Part shown: piece by piece, positions 9,187 to 17,569 of the stretch | Position numbering within the stretch: the first letter of the stretch is position 1 | Layout: each line of letters begins with the position of its first letter | NCBI GenBank assembly: GCA_964459305.1 | Contig: CAYWNA010000146.1 | Location: 1 to 32,790, forward strand | Source: CAYWNA01 sp964459305 | GTDB taxonomy: Bacteria; Planctomycetota; Planctomycetia; Pirellulales; Pirellulaceae | Length of the DNA: 32,790 nucleotides | Direction: 5' to 3' | Notes under the pieces: generated by a model | What the model was told of the DNA's origin: nothing | Databases searched by the model: none | Seen by the model: only the letters and a program-made list of their open reading frames with translations | Translations under genes and position numbers: made by a program

Positions 9187-9318
9187 GTTTCCCCCATCAC
9201 CTATTGTTTCATGCTAGCGGTGTGAGCACTGACTGACGTTGACACGAAAGCCGCCGGGGGGTATTGGTCCGCTCGGACGACTCTTTCCTCCGCGAGATGA
9301 TACCAGAGGCACGCTGAG

Positions 9319-9932
9319 ATGCCCACGACCCGCTCGCTATCGAGGCCGACCGAGCGCCCGTCGAGGCTACCGATCTGGTGCCTTCCTCTGGCCGTGCTAT
9401 TGCTTCTGCCTTCTCCGTCATACGTCTCGGCCCAGGGCGTGTTGCAGGGCCTCCGTGACGATGTCCGACAACCATCGCCTCCTTCGACCGACAGCGACTG
9501 GGACGATGACTGGGATCATGGGCATGGCCGCAAGGACGATCACTGGTGCGACTGCGACGATGACGACGATCATGGTCTTGGCGATTTGATCGGCTGGGTG
9601 ACGGTGGGAACGGTGACCTCGCCGTATTGGGCACCGCGGGGGATGGTCGGAGACGACTCGTTCGATCCCGGCTACTTCGCTCGTTAACCGACAATGCGGG
9701 GAGCGAATTCGGATTCAATTTCACCTACGGCGGCGACTGGTTTCCCCATGATCCATGGATTCTCTCCGCCGAAATCGACTGGGGCCAACTCGGAAGCGCC
9801 ACGCTGTTCCACGGCCGCACCACCGTTGGCGTCCACTTCCACTGCTTTGAAATCTATACCGGCTACGACTACTACGACGTCGGCAGCGAGCACATCAGCG
9901 GCTTCATCAGCGGCCTGCGAATCTGGTATTGA
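9319..9932 (+). pseudogene. Outer-membrane beta-barrel protein broken by internal deletion
   Basis: Two pieces of one gene lie in different frames. The first (9319-9687) encodes 122 residues: a signal peptide ending YVSAQG, then an Asp/His-rich stretch (DWDDDWDHGHG, CDCDDDDDHG), ending at a stop after DPGYFAR. The second (about 9684-9932) continues in another frame with GFNFTYGGDWFPHDPW, IDWGQLGSATLFHGRTTVGV and YTGYDYY, finishing in GLRIWY. Alternating polar and aromatic residues and the terminal tyrosine are typical of outer-membrane barrel C-termini. From memory of planctomycete homologues, a long central barrel section should lie between these parts. It is missing here, so an out-of-frame internal deletion near 9687 is the simplest explanation. 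AGAGG precedes the ATG. The 3' end overlaps the convergent fusion gene by 26 bases. Part of this 3' end recurs at 18221-18274. Confidence 0.72.
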
Positions 9933-11760
9933 GGGCCCTCGGTCTTCCGCAATCCTGCTTCGAGAGAGGGCAAGTGGTGTCCGGCTTGTCGCTGTGGGAC
10001 GAGACGCTTGTGTCGTCCTCAGCCCGCATCCGCAGCGCCCGCTTGTACGTTTCCTCCGCGTCGCGTGCGGCGTCGTGCATTCCCAACCTTCGGTAGACGA
10101 ACCGCAGCACGTCATACGGGCCTTCGTACCAACCGGGCAGGTGTCGAAATCCAATCCGCCTCTCCCCGGCCTTGGCTCCTTCGACGTTCCCCAACGCAAT
10201 CGCCATCTGTTCCCAATGAATCGCGTTGCGGTGTTCGCCCATTTGAAAACAGCAGAACCCGGCGAGCCACGCGAGTTCCGGTGAGCCGGGCTGTCGGGCC
10301 AGACCAAACGCACAGGTTTCAATCGCTTGCCGGAACTCTTTCAGATCGCAAAGGCATTTGGCGGCCTGGTAACAGGCCCAGGCCGCTTCTTCGGCCCAGC
10401 CATTGAGCGTCGCACAATGCCGGTACGCGTCGGCAGCCTCGCGGCGCCGCTGCAAGCCGTCCAAGGTTTGTCCTAGGTAATACCACCAGCGCGCGTTGTC
10501 CGGCTTCTCACATGTCTCTTCTTGCAGAATGACCAGGTCCCGTTCCAGCTTGCGGCGGAACGCTTCGGGCGTCTTAGCGATTTCGTAGAAGCGAACGCCG
10601 GAAAGCACTTTGCGTTGGCGGGTCGACGCGCCGATCAGCGTCTCGTGCGTCCGGCCCTTCCATTGCAGTTTGGTCGGGACGCGGATCAGCCGCTCCTTGG
10701 CGTAACCTCCGTTGCGGTCGGCAACCAGCCATGCCAGGACCTGTTGCTCGCCGGCCAGTAGCGACCGCAACTCGTCCGGCATGCGAAAACCGTCGACCAC
10801 TAACCGCTCGTCCGTATCGATCGTCAGCGCCCAAGTCGCCCCGCGTGCAGCGGCTTTTTCAAGCGCGGTGTTTCGAGCGAGCGCAAAGTCGTTGCACCAG
10901 ATGAACTGCGTCTGGCGAAACTTCTCGCCCGCCAACTCCTTGACGAGTCCCACCGTGCCGTCCGTAATCCCCGTATCGATCAACAGAATCTCATCGACCC
11001 AGTCGATCACACTCCGTACGGCGTCCGCGACAATCCCTTCGTTGTTCCCACTTAGAATCGTCGCGACGATCTTCTCGGTGACCGGACCGACTGCGCAGTC
11101 CTGCTTCATGGCTGGGCGGCCGGTGTGGATTTCCCGCGCTCTTGAAGACCGGTGACGTGGACCTCGGCTGTTGTCTCGCGGCTGAATGAATTTGACCGCC
11201 GCATCCAATTGCTCCTCGGTCGGCTGTATTCCCACGAACTCAATAATTCGCTCGGCCTGTCGCCGGGGGTTGTCCAGCATGTCAGCGAACTCGATTCGCA
11301 GATGTTCCGTGCCGGAAAAGAAGTCGTGAGTCGCCTCCCATAAGGTCCGCTGCGCTCGCTCCGCGTGCGCGGGCCACCAGTTCAAGCGAACGATCGAATC
11401 AATCGACTCATCGAGTGGCCGGCACGTCCAAATGAAGCGCGTTTCAGCGCCCCAGGCTTCGATCAAATCGTCGCCGCACAAGCTCAACAGCGGATGTTTG
11501 CAGCCGATGGAGTGTTGATCGTACGCCGCGCGACTGTCGCCCCACTGTCTGAAGGCTTGAACGCGTTCCGCTCTGTCAACCTGCGCCTCCAGGAACGGCT
11601 CGTTCCACCACTCTCGCAACCGTTCGGACAGCGAGTACGGTTCGTAGTAATTACCCCAAAACGGACCGCCCATGTCCACGCCCAAGTGGTGCAGTATTCC
11701 CGCAGTAGCAGTTGATCCGGAACGATACAAACCGAGCACAGGAATTCGATTGACGCCCAT
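9907..11760 (-). CDS. Sulfotransferase-glycosyltransferase 2-TPR fusion protein
   Basis: A 617-residue soluble protein with three parts. Residues 1-200 form a sulfotransferase-like P-loop domain: GLYRSGSTATAG (10-21) fits the PAPS 5'-phosphosulfate loop, and RPLDESIDSI (114-123) fits the 3'-phosphate region. Residues 228-400 form a family 2 glycosyltransferase: VATILSGNNEG at the start, IDTGITDGT (261-269) and a metal-binding DTD at 315-317 in LTIDTDERL. Residues about 430-590 are TPR-like helices (WWYYLGQTLDGLQRRREAADAY). The fusion suggests one polypeptide that adds a sugar and sulfates a glycan or protein target. The target is unknown. The last residues (RPRALNTRFAGR) run into the antisense barrel gene end, so the natural stop may once have been earlier. 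The linker at 200-220 is Arg-rich and may mark the join. Confidence 0.82.
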   Translation of the reverse strand: MGVNRIPVLGLYRSGSTATAGILHHLGVDMGGPFWGNYYEPYSLSERLREWWNEPFLEAQVDRAERVQAFRQWGDSRAAYDQHSIGCKHPLLSLCGDDLIEAWGAETRFIWTCRPLDESIDSIVRLNWWPAHAERAQRTLWEATHDFFSGTEHLRIEFADMLDNPRRQAERIIEFVGIQPTEEQLDAAVKFIQPRDNSRGPRHRSSRAREIHTGRPAMKQDCAVGPVTEKIVATILSGNNEGIVADAVRSVIDWVDEILLIDTGITDGTVGLVKELAGEKFRQTQFIWCNDFALARNTALEKAAARGATWALTIDTDERLVVDGFRMPDELRSLLAGEQQVLAWLVADRNGGYAKERLIRVPTKLQWKGRTHETLIGASTRQRKVLSGVRFYEIAKTPEAFRRKLERDLVILQEETCEKPDNARWWYYLGQTLDGLQRRREAADAYRHCATLNGWAEEAAWACYQAAKCLCDLKEFRQAIETCAFGLARQPGSPELAWLAGFCCFQMGEHRNAIHWEQMAIALGNVEGAKAGERRIGFRHLPGWYEGPYDVLRFVYRRLGMHDAARDAEETYKRALRMRAEDDTSVSSHSDKPDTTCPLSKQDCGRPRALNTRFAGR

Positions 11761-11881
11761 GGAAATCCGGGATTATCCAGTCTGAACTTCCTTGAATAGC
11801 CGCCCGTCCACAGGGTGAGCGCCGGTCCAGTTTCTTCGAGGCCCTCCGGAAACTCAACGAGGAAACCTCAGGGTTCTAGTC

Positions 11882-11945
11882 TGCTAGCTGTCACCTCCGA
11901 TAACCGAGTTTCGGCTCAGATTATCGTCGTCGCATGCTGCTAGCA
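11882..11945 (-). terminator. Nested hairpins downstream of the HEAT/LRR-like gene
   Basis: CGATAACCGAG (11898-11908) can pair with CTCAGATTATCG (11915-11926), apart from a small internal mismatch. An outer TGCTAGC/GCTAGCA pair lies at 11882-11888 and 11939-11945. The structure follows the stop of the gene ending at 11990 and is a plausible terminator. No T-run is evident. Confidence 0.45.
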
Positions 11946-11989
11946 TTGAGAAACCCTGATTTTCTTGAGCTCTCTTTCCGGATAGCCAG

Positions 11990-13120
11990 TTAGTCCCCTC
12001 GTTTGGCTGCATCGAGCTGCCACTTGCCTGTGCCTTGCTGATTTAAATACTCAACATACGGATTCAGTACTTCCCAACCAGCTTTGCGAGTACGATACAA
12101 CTCTTCCACTTCTGCGTCCGACACCCAAAGGGAGTTTAGCTTCTTGAGCTGTCGAAGCGGTGCCAAATCGCGTTCCGTTAGGCCTGAGTTCATAAATCTC
12201 ACGACCAGTAAGTTCTCCAATTTACTAGCCGCGGCAATCGTTTTCGTACTAGCGGAGGCCGATAGAGCTAAGGTACTGCAATTCGGCCAAGTCGAAATAG
12301 ATGTCGCCCAGACTTCGTCCGTAATGTCATCGTTCCATTGATTTGCGCTAAGCCCGGTCAATTCGCGGTACGACCTCAACACAACCAAGCACTCACGATT
12401 GATCCGAGCCTGCTGGAAAAACAGGTCGATGGGGCTGTCCATCGACTTGCGGAGGTATCGCAAACACTCCGCCAACGTGTCGCCGTCGAGACTCGCCACA
12501 ACACTAATGGAAATGGGGTGGCACCGACCATTCGTATAAGGAGTAACAGGGATTTCTCGTGCTAGATTGGCGATGTACCGCCAGTCCTTTGGCTCGACCA
12601 CCCATTTGCTCCCTAAGCTGACGCTCGTGTAGAACCCATTTCTGTCCTGGGCGACCTTGATCCCTGGCTTTGCTGACAAGAACGCCGCTGCCGCGTCGGG
12701 CGTCACATCGAGAACTCGCACGAGGGTGGCAAACGGGATCGCTGCTCTGGGCCCTAACGGCACATCCTCTCCCGAAGTGTTTCGAAGATCTCGGGCCAAT
12801 TGCACGAATCTATCAACCGCTGCGGCACTTTGCGGATTTGTCCACGACTCTTCCTCCCACGCACCAAGAATGCGGCGAGTCGCAGCAACCACATTATGAC
12901 GGGGAGCGGGGGTGCGGCATGTGGCATGAAGGAGCGCTTCGGCCGCATCCGCCTTCAACCTGAGCAAGCTCCGTTCCGCGTCAAGACGAGTGTGCTCATC
13001 GTGGCTGTGCAGCCTCTTCACTAATTCCGTCGGCGGAGGTGGTTCGGAACCCCCGCCATACGCAGACTGCAACAGCAACGCGGCGATCAACAAACCGGGG
13101 TAACTGTAGTTCATTCTCAT
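11990..13120 (-). CDS. Secreted HEAT-like/LRR-like protein of unknown function
   Basis: The start is placed at 13120, where AAGGAAG precedes ATG and a signal peptide begins (MRMNYSYPGLLIAALLLQSAYGG). This gives 376 residues. A longer open frame exists up to 13237, but it only reads through the palindromic repeat. After the signal, an alpha-helical region (ELVKRLHSHDEHTRLDAERSL onward) resembles the short HEAT/armadillo-like segments common in planctomycete secreted proteins. The C-terminal part (about 280-350) has leucine-rich-repeat-like steps such as TLALSASA, LENLLVVRFMNSGLTERDL and LKKLNSLWVSDAEV. No catalytic residues stand out. The gene follows the repeat-rich secreted protein gene on the same strand, separated by a large inverted repeat, so coexpression is uncertain. 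Function is unknown. Confidence 0.75.
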   Translation of the reverse strand: MRMNYSYPGLLIAALLLQSAYGGGSEPPPPTELVKRLHSHDEHTRLDAERSLLRLKADAAEALLHATCRTPAPRHNVVAATRRILGAWEEESWTNPQSAAAVDRFVQLARDLRNTSGEDVPLGPRAAIPFATLVRVLDVTPDAAAAFLSAKPGIKVAQDRNGFYTSVSLGSKWVVEPKDWRYIANLAREIPVTPYTNGRCHPISISVVASLDGDTLAECLRYLRKSMDSPIDLFFQQARINRECLVVLRSYRELTGLSANQWNDDITDEVWATSISTWPNCSTLALSASASTKTIAAASKLENLLVVRFMNSGLTERDLAPLRQLKKLNSLWVSDAEVEELYRTRKAGWEVLNPYVEYLNQQGTGKWQLDAAKRGD

Positions 13121-13143
13121 AACCGCAACTTCCTTCTGAGAAG

Positions 13144-13252
13144 GTGTTTTGAAATGTAGCAGGCAGGCTCCGCCGTGCCGTTCGCCCATGCAAACTGGCT
13201 GTTTTCGCGAACGGCACAGGGGCTGTGCCTGCCACATTTGATTTCAAAACAC
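13144..13252. repeat. Large imperfect inverted repeat in the intergenic gap
   Basis: The left arm begins GTGTTTTGAAATG and runs through AGCAGGCA to GTGCCGTTCGC. The right arm begins GCGAACGGCAC and ends ATTTCAAAACAC. The arms match with a few small gaps over about 45 bases each, separated by about 20 bases. It fills the gap between two minus-strand genes and could act as a terminator. Its size also fits a palindromic repeat element. Confidence 0.75.
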
Positions 13253-13260
13253 GTCCGGAA

Positions 13261-15537
13261 TCAAGTCGAAATGACCACCGGAACGTCGATCGCGTCCACG
13301 CACTCGATGTTGACGGGGGTGTTGGCAAAGACGGGGCTTGTAACCTGAACGTTCACGGTGTTTCCGAGAATCGAGATATTGATCCCGATCGTCAGTATCA
13401 CGTTCATAAAGGCGGTGTATTCCTCGCGGACGCCCGGTAACTCGCTTGGCTCGTTGTTCCCTTCGTTGGTCCACTCGGGCCCAGAGAAGTTGCCATTGGG
13501 GTTCGTATAGTTAACCGAGAAGGTGACGGTTCCACCAATAGAAGGTGGGTTCGGGCCGAGTGCCGGCGCGCCCTTTATGTTACATCCCATCAGAATCGGA
13601 TCCTGCAGAAAACCGGTATATGTTGGGAGCAATGACTCCACCATTGTGTTGACATGGGTTTTCAAATAGGCAATGACGCCATCGATAAGCGCTTCAACAG
13701 TGACTTGAGCCCAATTCCCCAACTGATCCTTGAGGCCTTGGATCAAGTCATTGAGTGGACCAAGGTCTGGCGCATACGCGGAAACGATACCTTCCACCCC
13801 AGTGTTGAATGAAGGTTCGTCCGCATACGCTTGGTCGTTCAAGTTCGGAGCAACATTCACATGGTTCTTCAACTGAGTACCCAGTTCGTCCAACTTTTGG
13901 TTGACCTTGGCAGCTAATCCCATATCAACGTTCCATTTAACAGCCCTGTCGTGCTTCTCCGTGCCCGTAGCGGTCACCGTCACCGTGCCGAACTCAGATT
14001 CCTTCGTATCATCGTCTTTGACTTTATACTTGAATCTCTCTGTAACTGTGTGGCCAAGGTACAGACTAGATTCCAGACCGGCTGGATGGTACTCGATTGC
14101 GGACCCGACCGTCGGGTCCGTCACAATGGCAACAGTACCCCAATGTATCTCGAACACGTCGTAGTCGCTAACAGTCGGAATGGTATCGTCAGGACCAGGA
14201 TCCGTATCGTTGGCGCGTACATCAATTACAACAGGCGTGTCCGCCGTTGTTGAAGCCGAATCGTCGCTCGCAATCGGTTTCACATCGTCGATCGTGATTG
14301 TCGAAGTCTGTGAAGGCAGCACGTTCCCGCAGCGATCCGTATAAGCCCACGTAATCGTATAGTCGTCCTGCGGCGTATTCGTCGGATTATCATCGGTCCA
14401 CGTATGGCTCGGAGTGTCTCCTGGGGAGTACGTATCCGAGTTGCCGTCACCCCAATCCACGTCCCAACTGCCGCCTGTTGTGCCTGCCAATGCGCCAAAT
14501 GTGACGAGCGAGTTTTCAGGGTAACCTGAAGATCCCGTTGGACCCGATGCTCCCGACGGCCCCGTTGGACCTGATGCTCCCGATGGGCCCGATGGAGCAG
14601 ATGGACCCGATGAGCCAGAAGCCGCAGAGCAGCCTGTCGGCCCGGTCGGTCCAGTTGGACTCGTCGGTCCCGTTGGCCCTGTTGGGCTCGTCGGTCCCGT
14701 TGGCCCTGTTGGACTCGTTGGTCCCGTGGGTCCGGTTGGACTCGTCGGCCCTGTAGGTGCGGTTGGACTCGTCGGCCCCGTAGGTCCGGTTGGACTCGTC
14801 GGTCCTGTCGGTCCGCTCGGACTCGTCGGTGCCGTTGGCCCAGTCGGGCTCGTCGGCCCGGACTCGCCTTCGCCCTCGGCAGCAAATGCAGAATGCTCAA
14901 AGCCATGCGTGGGTGCGTGGAAATTGCCCGCGAAAACGTTGGCGTTTGGTCCGGCAGGCCCTGCAAATTGCGGTGCTGATTCGGGCACGGATAGTCCGCG
15001 GTTCAGCGACGACGCTGGTTGCGATTGGATTGGTGCTGCCAGCCCGGGTCTGCTCGGTGACAGAATGTGGACGCCGGATCCAGCAGGAGCAGGGGCAAAT
15101 GGTCCGTCGATCAACGCTGCATCTAACAGGCCGGCTGCAAAGATCGTGTTTTGTGTGGCCAAGAAATCGGAAGACACTGGAGAAGGACGAGGCGTCTGCC
15201 CGGAGAAGGTGTACGATGCGGGATCATCCGGCGTGGCGGTTCGGATTTGGTGCTCGTTGAGATCACCGGCTGGGAAGAATCCCAGATCGAAGCCGTCGCG
15301 GACCGGGCTATAGTACTCGCTAGCTACGTGATTCTCGGCTTCGCTCGTGAGTTCGTCGGCGAGGGGGTCCTGGGGAAACAGATGGTCGGCCGCCAAGGCC
15401 AGCCCTGCTCCGGCGAGAACATCAAAGAAACTGCCAATCGCAAGCCGATTCTCGAGCTTTTCCATCCCCTGGCGGACGCGGAAGTTGACCCGAGGGTGGT
15501 GCTTGCGGCCTCGGTTTCTACGGCGGCGCTTACGCAT
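13261..15537 (-). CDS. Secreted repeat protein: GPT/SPT tract, PKD-like and cadherin-like domains
   Basis: A 758-residue protein. The N-terminus is Arg/Lys/His-rich (RKRRRRNRGRKHHPR) and leads into KLENRLAIGS, a variant of the 'LExR-x-L' leader seen on many planctomycete surface proteins, followed by a hydrophobic stretch (34-50). Residues 227-338 are a Pro/Thr/Gly/Ser repeat with a 9-residue period. A PKD-like domain follows (about 345-415, VDWGDGNSDTY), then a cadherin/VCBS-like domain (419-526, IASDDSASTTADTPVVIDV). The last 230 residues are not recognised. AAGGAA sits before the ATG. It is probably an extracellular structural or adhesion protein. The ECF sigma gene lies upstream on the same strand after a 530-base gap and could control it, but that is only a positional suggestion. 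Confidence 0.83.
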   Translation of the reverse strand: MRKRRRRNRGRKHHPRVNFRVRQGMEKLENRLAIGSFFDVLAGAGLALAADHLFPQDPLADELTSEAENHVASEYYSPVRDGFDLGFFPAGDLNEHQIRTATPDDPASYTFSGQTPRPSPVSSDFLATQNTIFAAGLLDAALIDGPFAPAPAGSGVHILSPSRPGLAAPIQSQPASSLNRGLSVPESAPQFAGPAGPNANVFAGNFHAPTHGFEHSAFAAEGEGESGPTSPTGPTAPTSPSGPTGPTSPTGPTGPTSPTAPTGPTSPTGPTGPTSPTGPTGPTSPTGPTGPTSPTGPTGPTGCSAASGSSGPSAPSGPSGASGPTGPSGASGPTGSSGYPENSLVTFGALAGTTGGSWDVDWGDGNSDTYSPGDTPSHTWTDDNPTNTPQDDYTITWAYTDRCGNVLPSQTSTITIDDVKPIASDDSASTTADTPVVIDVRANDTDPGPDDTIPTVSDYDVFEIHWGTVAIVTDPTVGSAIEYHPAGLESSLYLGHTVTERFKYKVKDDDTKESEFGTVTVTATGTEKHDRAVKWNVDMGLAAKVNQKLDELGTQLKNHVNVAPNLNDQAYADEPSFNTGVEGIVSAYAPDLGPLNDLIQGLKDQLGNWAQVTVEALIDGVIAYLKTHVNTMVESLLPTYTGFLQDPILMGCNIKGAPALGPNPPSIGGTVTFSVNYTNPNGNFSGPEWTNEGNNEPSELPGVREEYTAFMNVILTIGINISILGNTVNVQVTSPVFANTPVNIECVDAIDVPVVIST
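14524..14859 (-). repeat. 27-bp-period minisatellite encoding GPT-SPT-GPT units
   Basis: On the minus strand the DNA repeats a 27-base unit encoding G-P-T-S-P-T-G-P-T. Seven or more near-regular units are followed by a looser G-x-S tract. Every third triplet has Ser in place of Gly. Copy number is expected to vary between strains by slippage. Confidence 0.88.
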
Positions 15538-16068
15538 GGTCTGTTCCTTCGTATTCTCGGTAATGGTTCACGTTTCTGGGATCTGTGGACAGAAGTGACG
15601 AAATGCGCAGGATGGAGACCCAGCCCGGATCCGTTCTTTCGTTTCGAAAAAGAGCAAAAAGGCCGAGCGTGCGAATCCAGTTTGACACCCTGGGCGCAGT
15701 GTTCCCGAAACCGATAAACGCCTCTCACCCGACGCGGGTCGCGATGATCGGCCGATTGCAGCGGTTCGCCGACCGCGCGGCCCACTATCTCTAATAGCTG
15801 CGCGAGACCCCCTGCGCCTTGCGCGAATTCTTGGAATTTTTCCAAAGTTTTCAATTTCGTGCAGGTCACGGGAATACGCCACGCGGCAAACGTCATAAGG
15901 GGCAAGCCAATGTATGGCCGTCGCCATATGACGGAGGCGTCAGTCGTCGCGCGAAGGGCGCTCAGGCAAGCGGACGGAAGAAAAGTATCTACCGGGGGGA
16001 CGGGAGACCTCCGGTCGGTGGTTTCGGCGAGGACGGGAGACATGCGCCGAGCGGCGGGGCCGCGGTCG
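15538..16068. other. 530-base gap without a supported gene
   Basis: This lies downstream of the ECF sigma gene and upstream of the secreted repeat protein. Several open frames cross it on both strands, but none has recognisable motifs or a good start. The only clear structure is the palindrome TTGGAATTTTTCCAA at 15831-15845, which could be an operator or part of a promoter. It probably holds the promoter and 5' leader of the gene starting at 15537. Confidence 0.5.
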
Positions 16069-16545
16069 CTACCTGACGAGGGCCTCAATAATTGCACAAA
16101 GGGCACTCATCGCGCGATGCTGGCGATACCAAACCTGTTGGCGCGAGAGATCCAAACGATCCGCCACTTCCTGGACGGACAGCTCTTCGATCATCCGCAT
16201 GTGAAAGATGCCGTAATTGAGTTGCGATGTCTCCCGTTTGAGCCGGGCGAGCGCCTTGGCAACGAATTCTCGATCATCCAGACGATCGAGGTCGTCGCCA
16301 GGGCCAAATGGCCTGTCCAGCTCATCGATACCCCCACCGAAAACTGTATTCCGTTTCCTGTTGGCTCGGATCTGGCGCGCAACCTGAGATCGCACAACCC
16401 TGGCCAGCCAAGCGGTGAATGCAGCCGGGGTGTCCGATCGGACCAGCATGGGAAAGCAGCGGACGACTTCCACCCAGACCTCTTGGGTACAATCTTCCAC
16501 TTCGTGCCTTGACAGTCGGCCTCGCGACACCATCGCGTCGATCAA
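16069..16545 (-). CDS. ECF-family RNA polymerase sigma factor, start uncertain
   Basis: A 158-residue sigma-70-like protein when started at the TTG at 16545. Region 2 is visible in HEVEDCTQEVWVEVVRCFPML and AFTAWLARVVRSQVARQIR. Region 4 is visible in LSVQEVADRLDLSRQQVWYR, a helix-turn-helix that would read the -35 element. ECF sigma factors direct transcription of a small regulon, often including a surface or stress function. No anti-sigma gene is recognisable beside it. The start is odd. The same frame continues upstream as DLFFDAHAPL, which fits region 2.1, but an in-frame TAG lies directly before that segment and no ATG is available. Translation from TTG or from a rare CTG, or a nonsense-truncated gene, are all possible. 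No Shine-Dalgarno sequence precedes the TTG. Confidence 0.75.
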   Translation of the reverse strand: MIDAMVSRGRLSRHEVEDCTQEVWVEVVRCFPMLVRSDTPAAFTAWLARVVRSQVARQIRANRKRNTVFGGGIDELDRPFGPGDDLDRLDDREFVAKALARLKRETSQLNYGIFHMRMIEELSVQEVADRLDLSRQQVWYRQHRAMSALCAIIEALVR

Positions 16546-17130
16546 TGGCGCGTGTGCGTCAAAGAACAGGTCCTAGGCAGTGGCCAAATGTCCCGTGGCT
16601 CGGTCTTCTGTCGAGCTACCAAGGTATTCTTGGACTTTGGACAAAACCGGATCACGTTCGTCGCCAACCGACGGAGCCTCTTTGATGTGCGTCATGGTGC
16701 CAAATCTCTTGATGTGCTCAAGCGTCGTGCCCGCGTTCCGGAAGCGAGCCGTCCGAAGTGAGAAACACAAGAATAGGGAGCCACACGGCGAAGCCGTGAA
16801 GTCCGTTCGAGCGACACCCAGTGGTAGCAGGAGAAACCTCCCTTACTTGATTAGTCGAAATGCGGCACCAAATCCGGACATTCTGTTTCGGAAACTTTTT
16901 GTCCATCCTGATGGGCCCGGAGCGGCAAGGTACTATGCATCGTCGGGGACTTCTATATCCGAAATACGAAACAAGTCGAACGTGAATGTGTGGCGTATTC
17001 GCTGACGCCTTCGACTAGCCGGCAAACGAACAGGGCGTCTCGATAATGCGAGCCTAATTGGTGAGCGGGGGCTTGCCACACACCAAAACGCAGAATCGGT
17101 TTCCGACACCTTTTCACTTTCTGGTATTGA
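16546..17130. other. About 585-base gap without a supported gene
   Basis: No open frame here has convincing motifs. A minus-strand frame of up to 65 codons (16573-16770) is in frame with the ECF gene and separated from it by one TAG. A short hairpin CACGGC-GAA-GCCGTG lies at 16784-16798. The right end (17121-17130, CTGGTATTGA) resembles the last codons of the broken barrel gene and begins the duplicated segment. Confidence 0.5.
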
Positions 17131-17148
17131 TGGGGCGCGTGACAAGAA

Positions 17149-17464
17149 GTAGGGTGGGCCAGAGCGAACCAAGGCCCCACGGTTTCGAATCCTCAATCCA
17201 TGAACCACTGGGGCGAACGTAGAATCGCCATCGTGCCAGCGGCGGCCCACCAGAATGCGATCACCATCACTGTTCGCGCCCTTTCGCGTCGAACCGTTCG
17301 GCCGCCGATTGCCACGAGCGGTTTGCGCGATGCGTGGCTTTCCGGTTGGCGGGCGGTTTCTGGTGGGCCGCCGCTCGCGTGTTACCGATTTGTCCTTTTC
17401 GTAACTTGGCACATCGTTCACCAAAGCAGAACGATTGACACTGGCTCGCTCTGGCTCACCCTAC
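17149..17464. mobile_element. 316-bp element with 19-bp terminal inverted repeats, copy A
   Basis: The left end GTAGGGTGGGCCAGAGCGA (17149-17167) is the inverted complement of the right end TCGCTCTGGCTCACCCTAC (17446-17464) with one mismatch. An internal perfect 17-bp pair, GCGGCGGCCCACCAGAA (17239-17255) and its complement (17358-17374), is nested inside. No transposase and no clear target-site duplication are seen. The form fits a MITE-like or structured non-coding repeat. The antisense frame through it is probably not a gene. Confidence 0.7.
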
Positions 17465-17569
17465 GCCTTACTGTGTTCTCATGGCAGAATCAAATCCGAC
17501 GCACGCCTTGGTGCGCTCTGCTGATGCCCATGTCGCGAATGCCTTCTACGGGAACGCGGAGACAGAGGG

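Noticed and set aside
13121..13237. A 39-residue N-terminal extension of the HEAT/LRR-like protein
   Set aside because: It is read through the palindromic repeat. The inner start has a Shine-Dalgarno sequence and a signal peptide.
14524..14859. Possible CRISPR array because of regular repeats
   Set aside because: The repeats are contiguous 27-base units in a coding frame, with no unique spacers and no cas genes.
14726..15313. A plus-strand frame with a perfect GPVGLVGPVG collagen-like pattern
   Set aside because: It is the complement of the GPT/SPT repeat, since GGN-CCN-ACN codons read as glycine-rich in reverse. It has no signal peptide and overlaps the better-supported minus-strand gene.
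15324..16106. A minus-strand frame of 260 codons across the gap before the secreted repeat protein
   Set aside because: It overlaps the true N-terminus of the 15537 gene in another frame, has no motifs, and has no good start.
16580..17005. A plus-strand frame of 141 codons
   Set aside because: No recognisable motif, no ribosome site, and mixed composition like neighbouring non-coding DNA.
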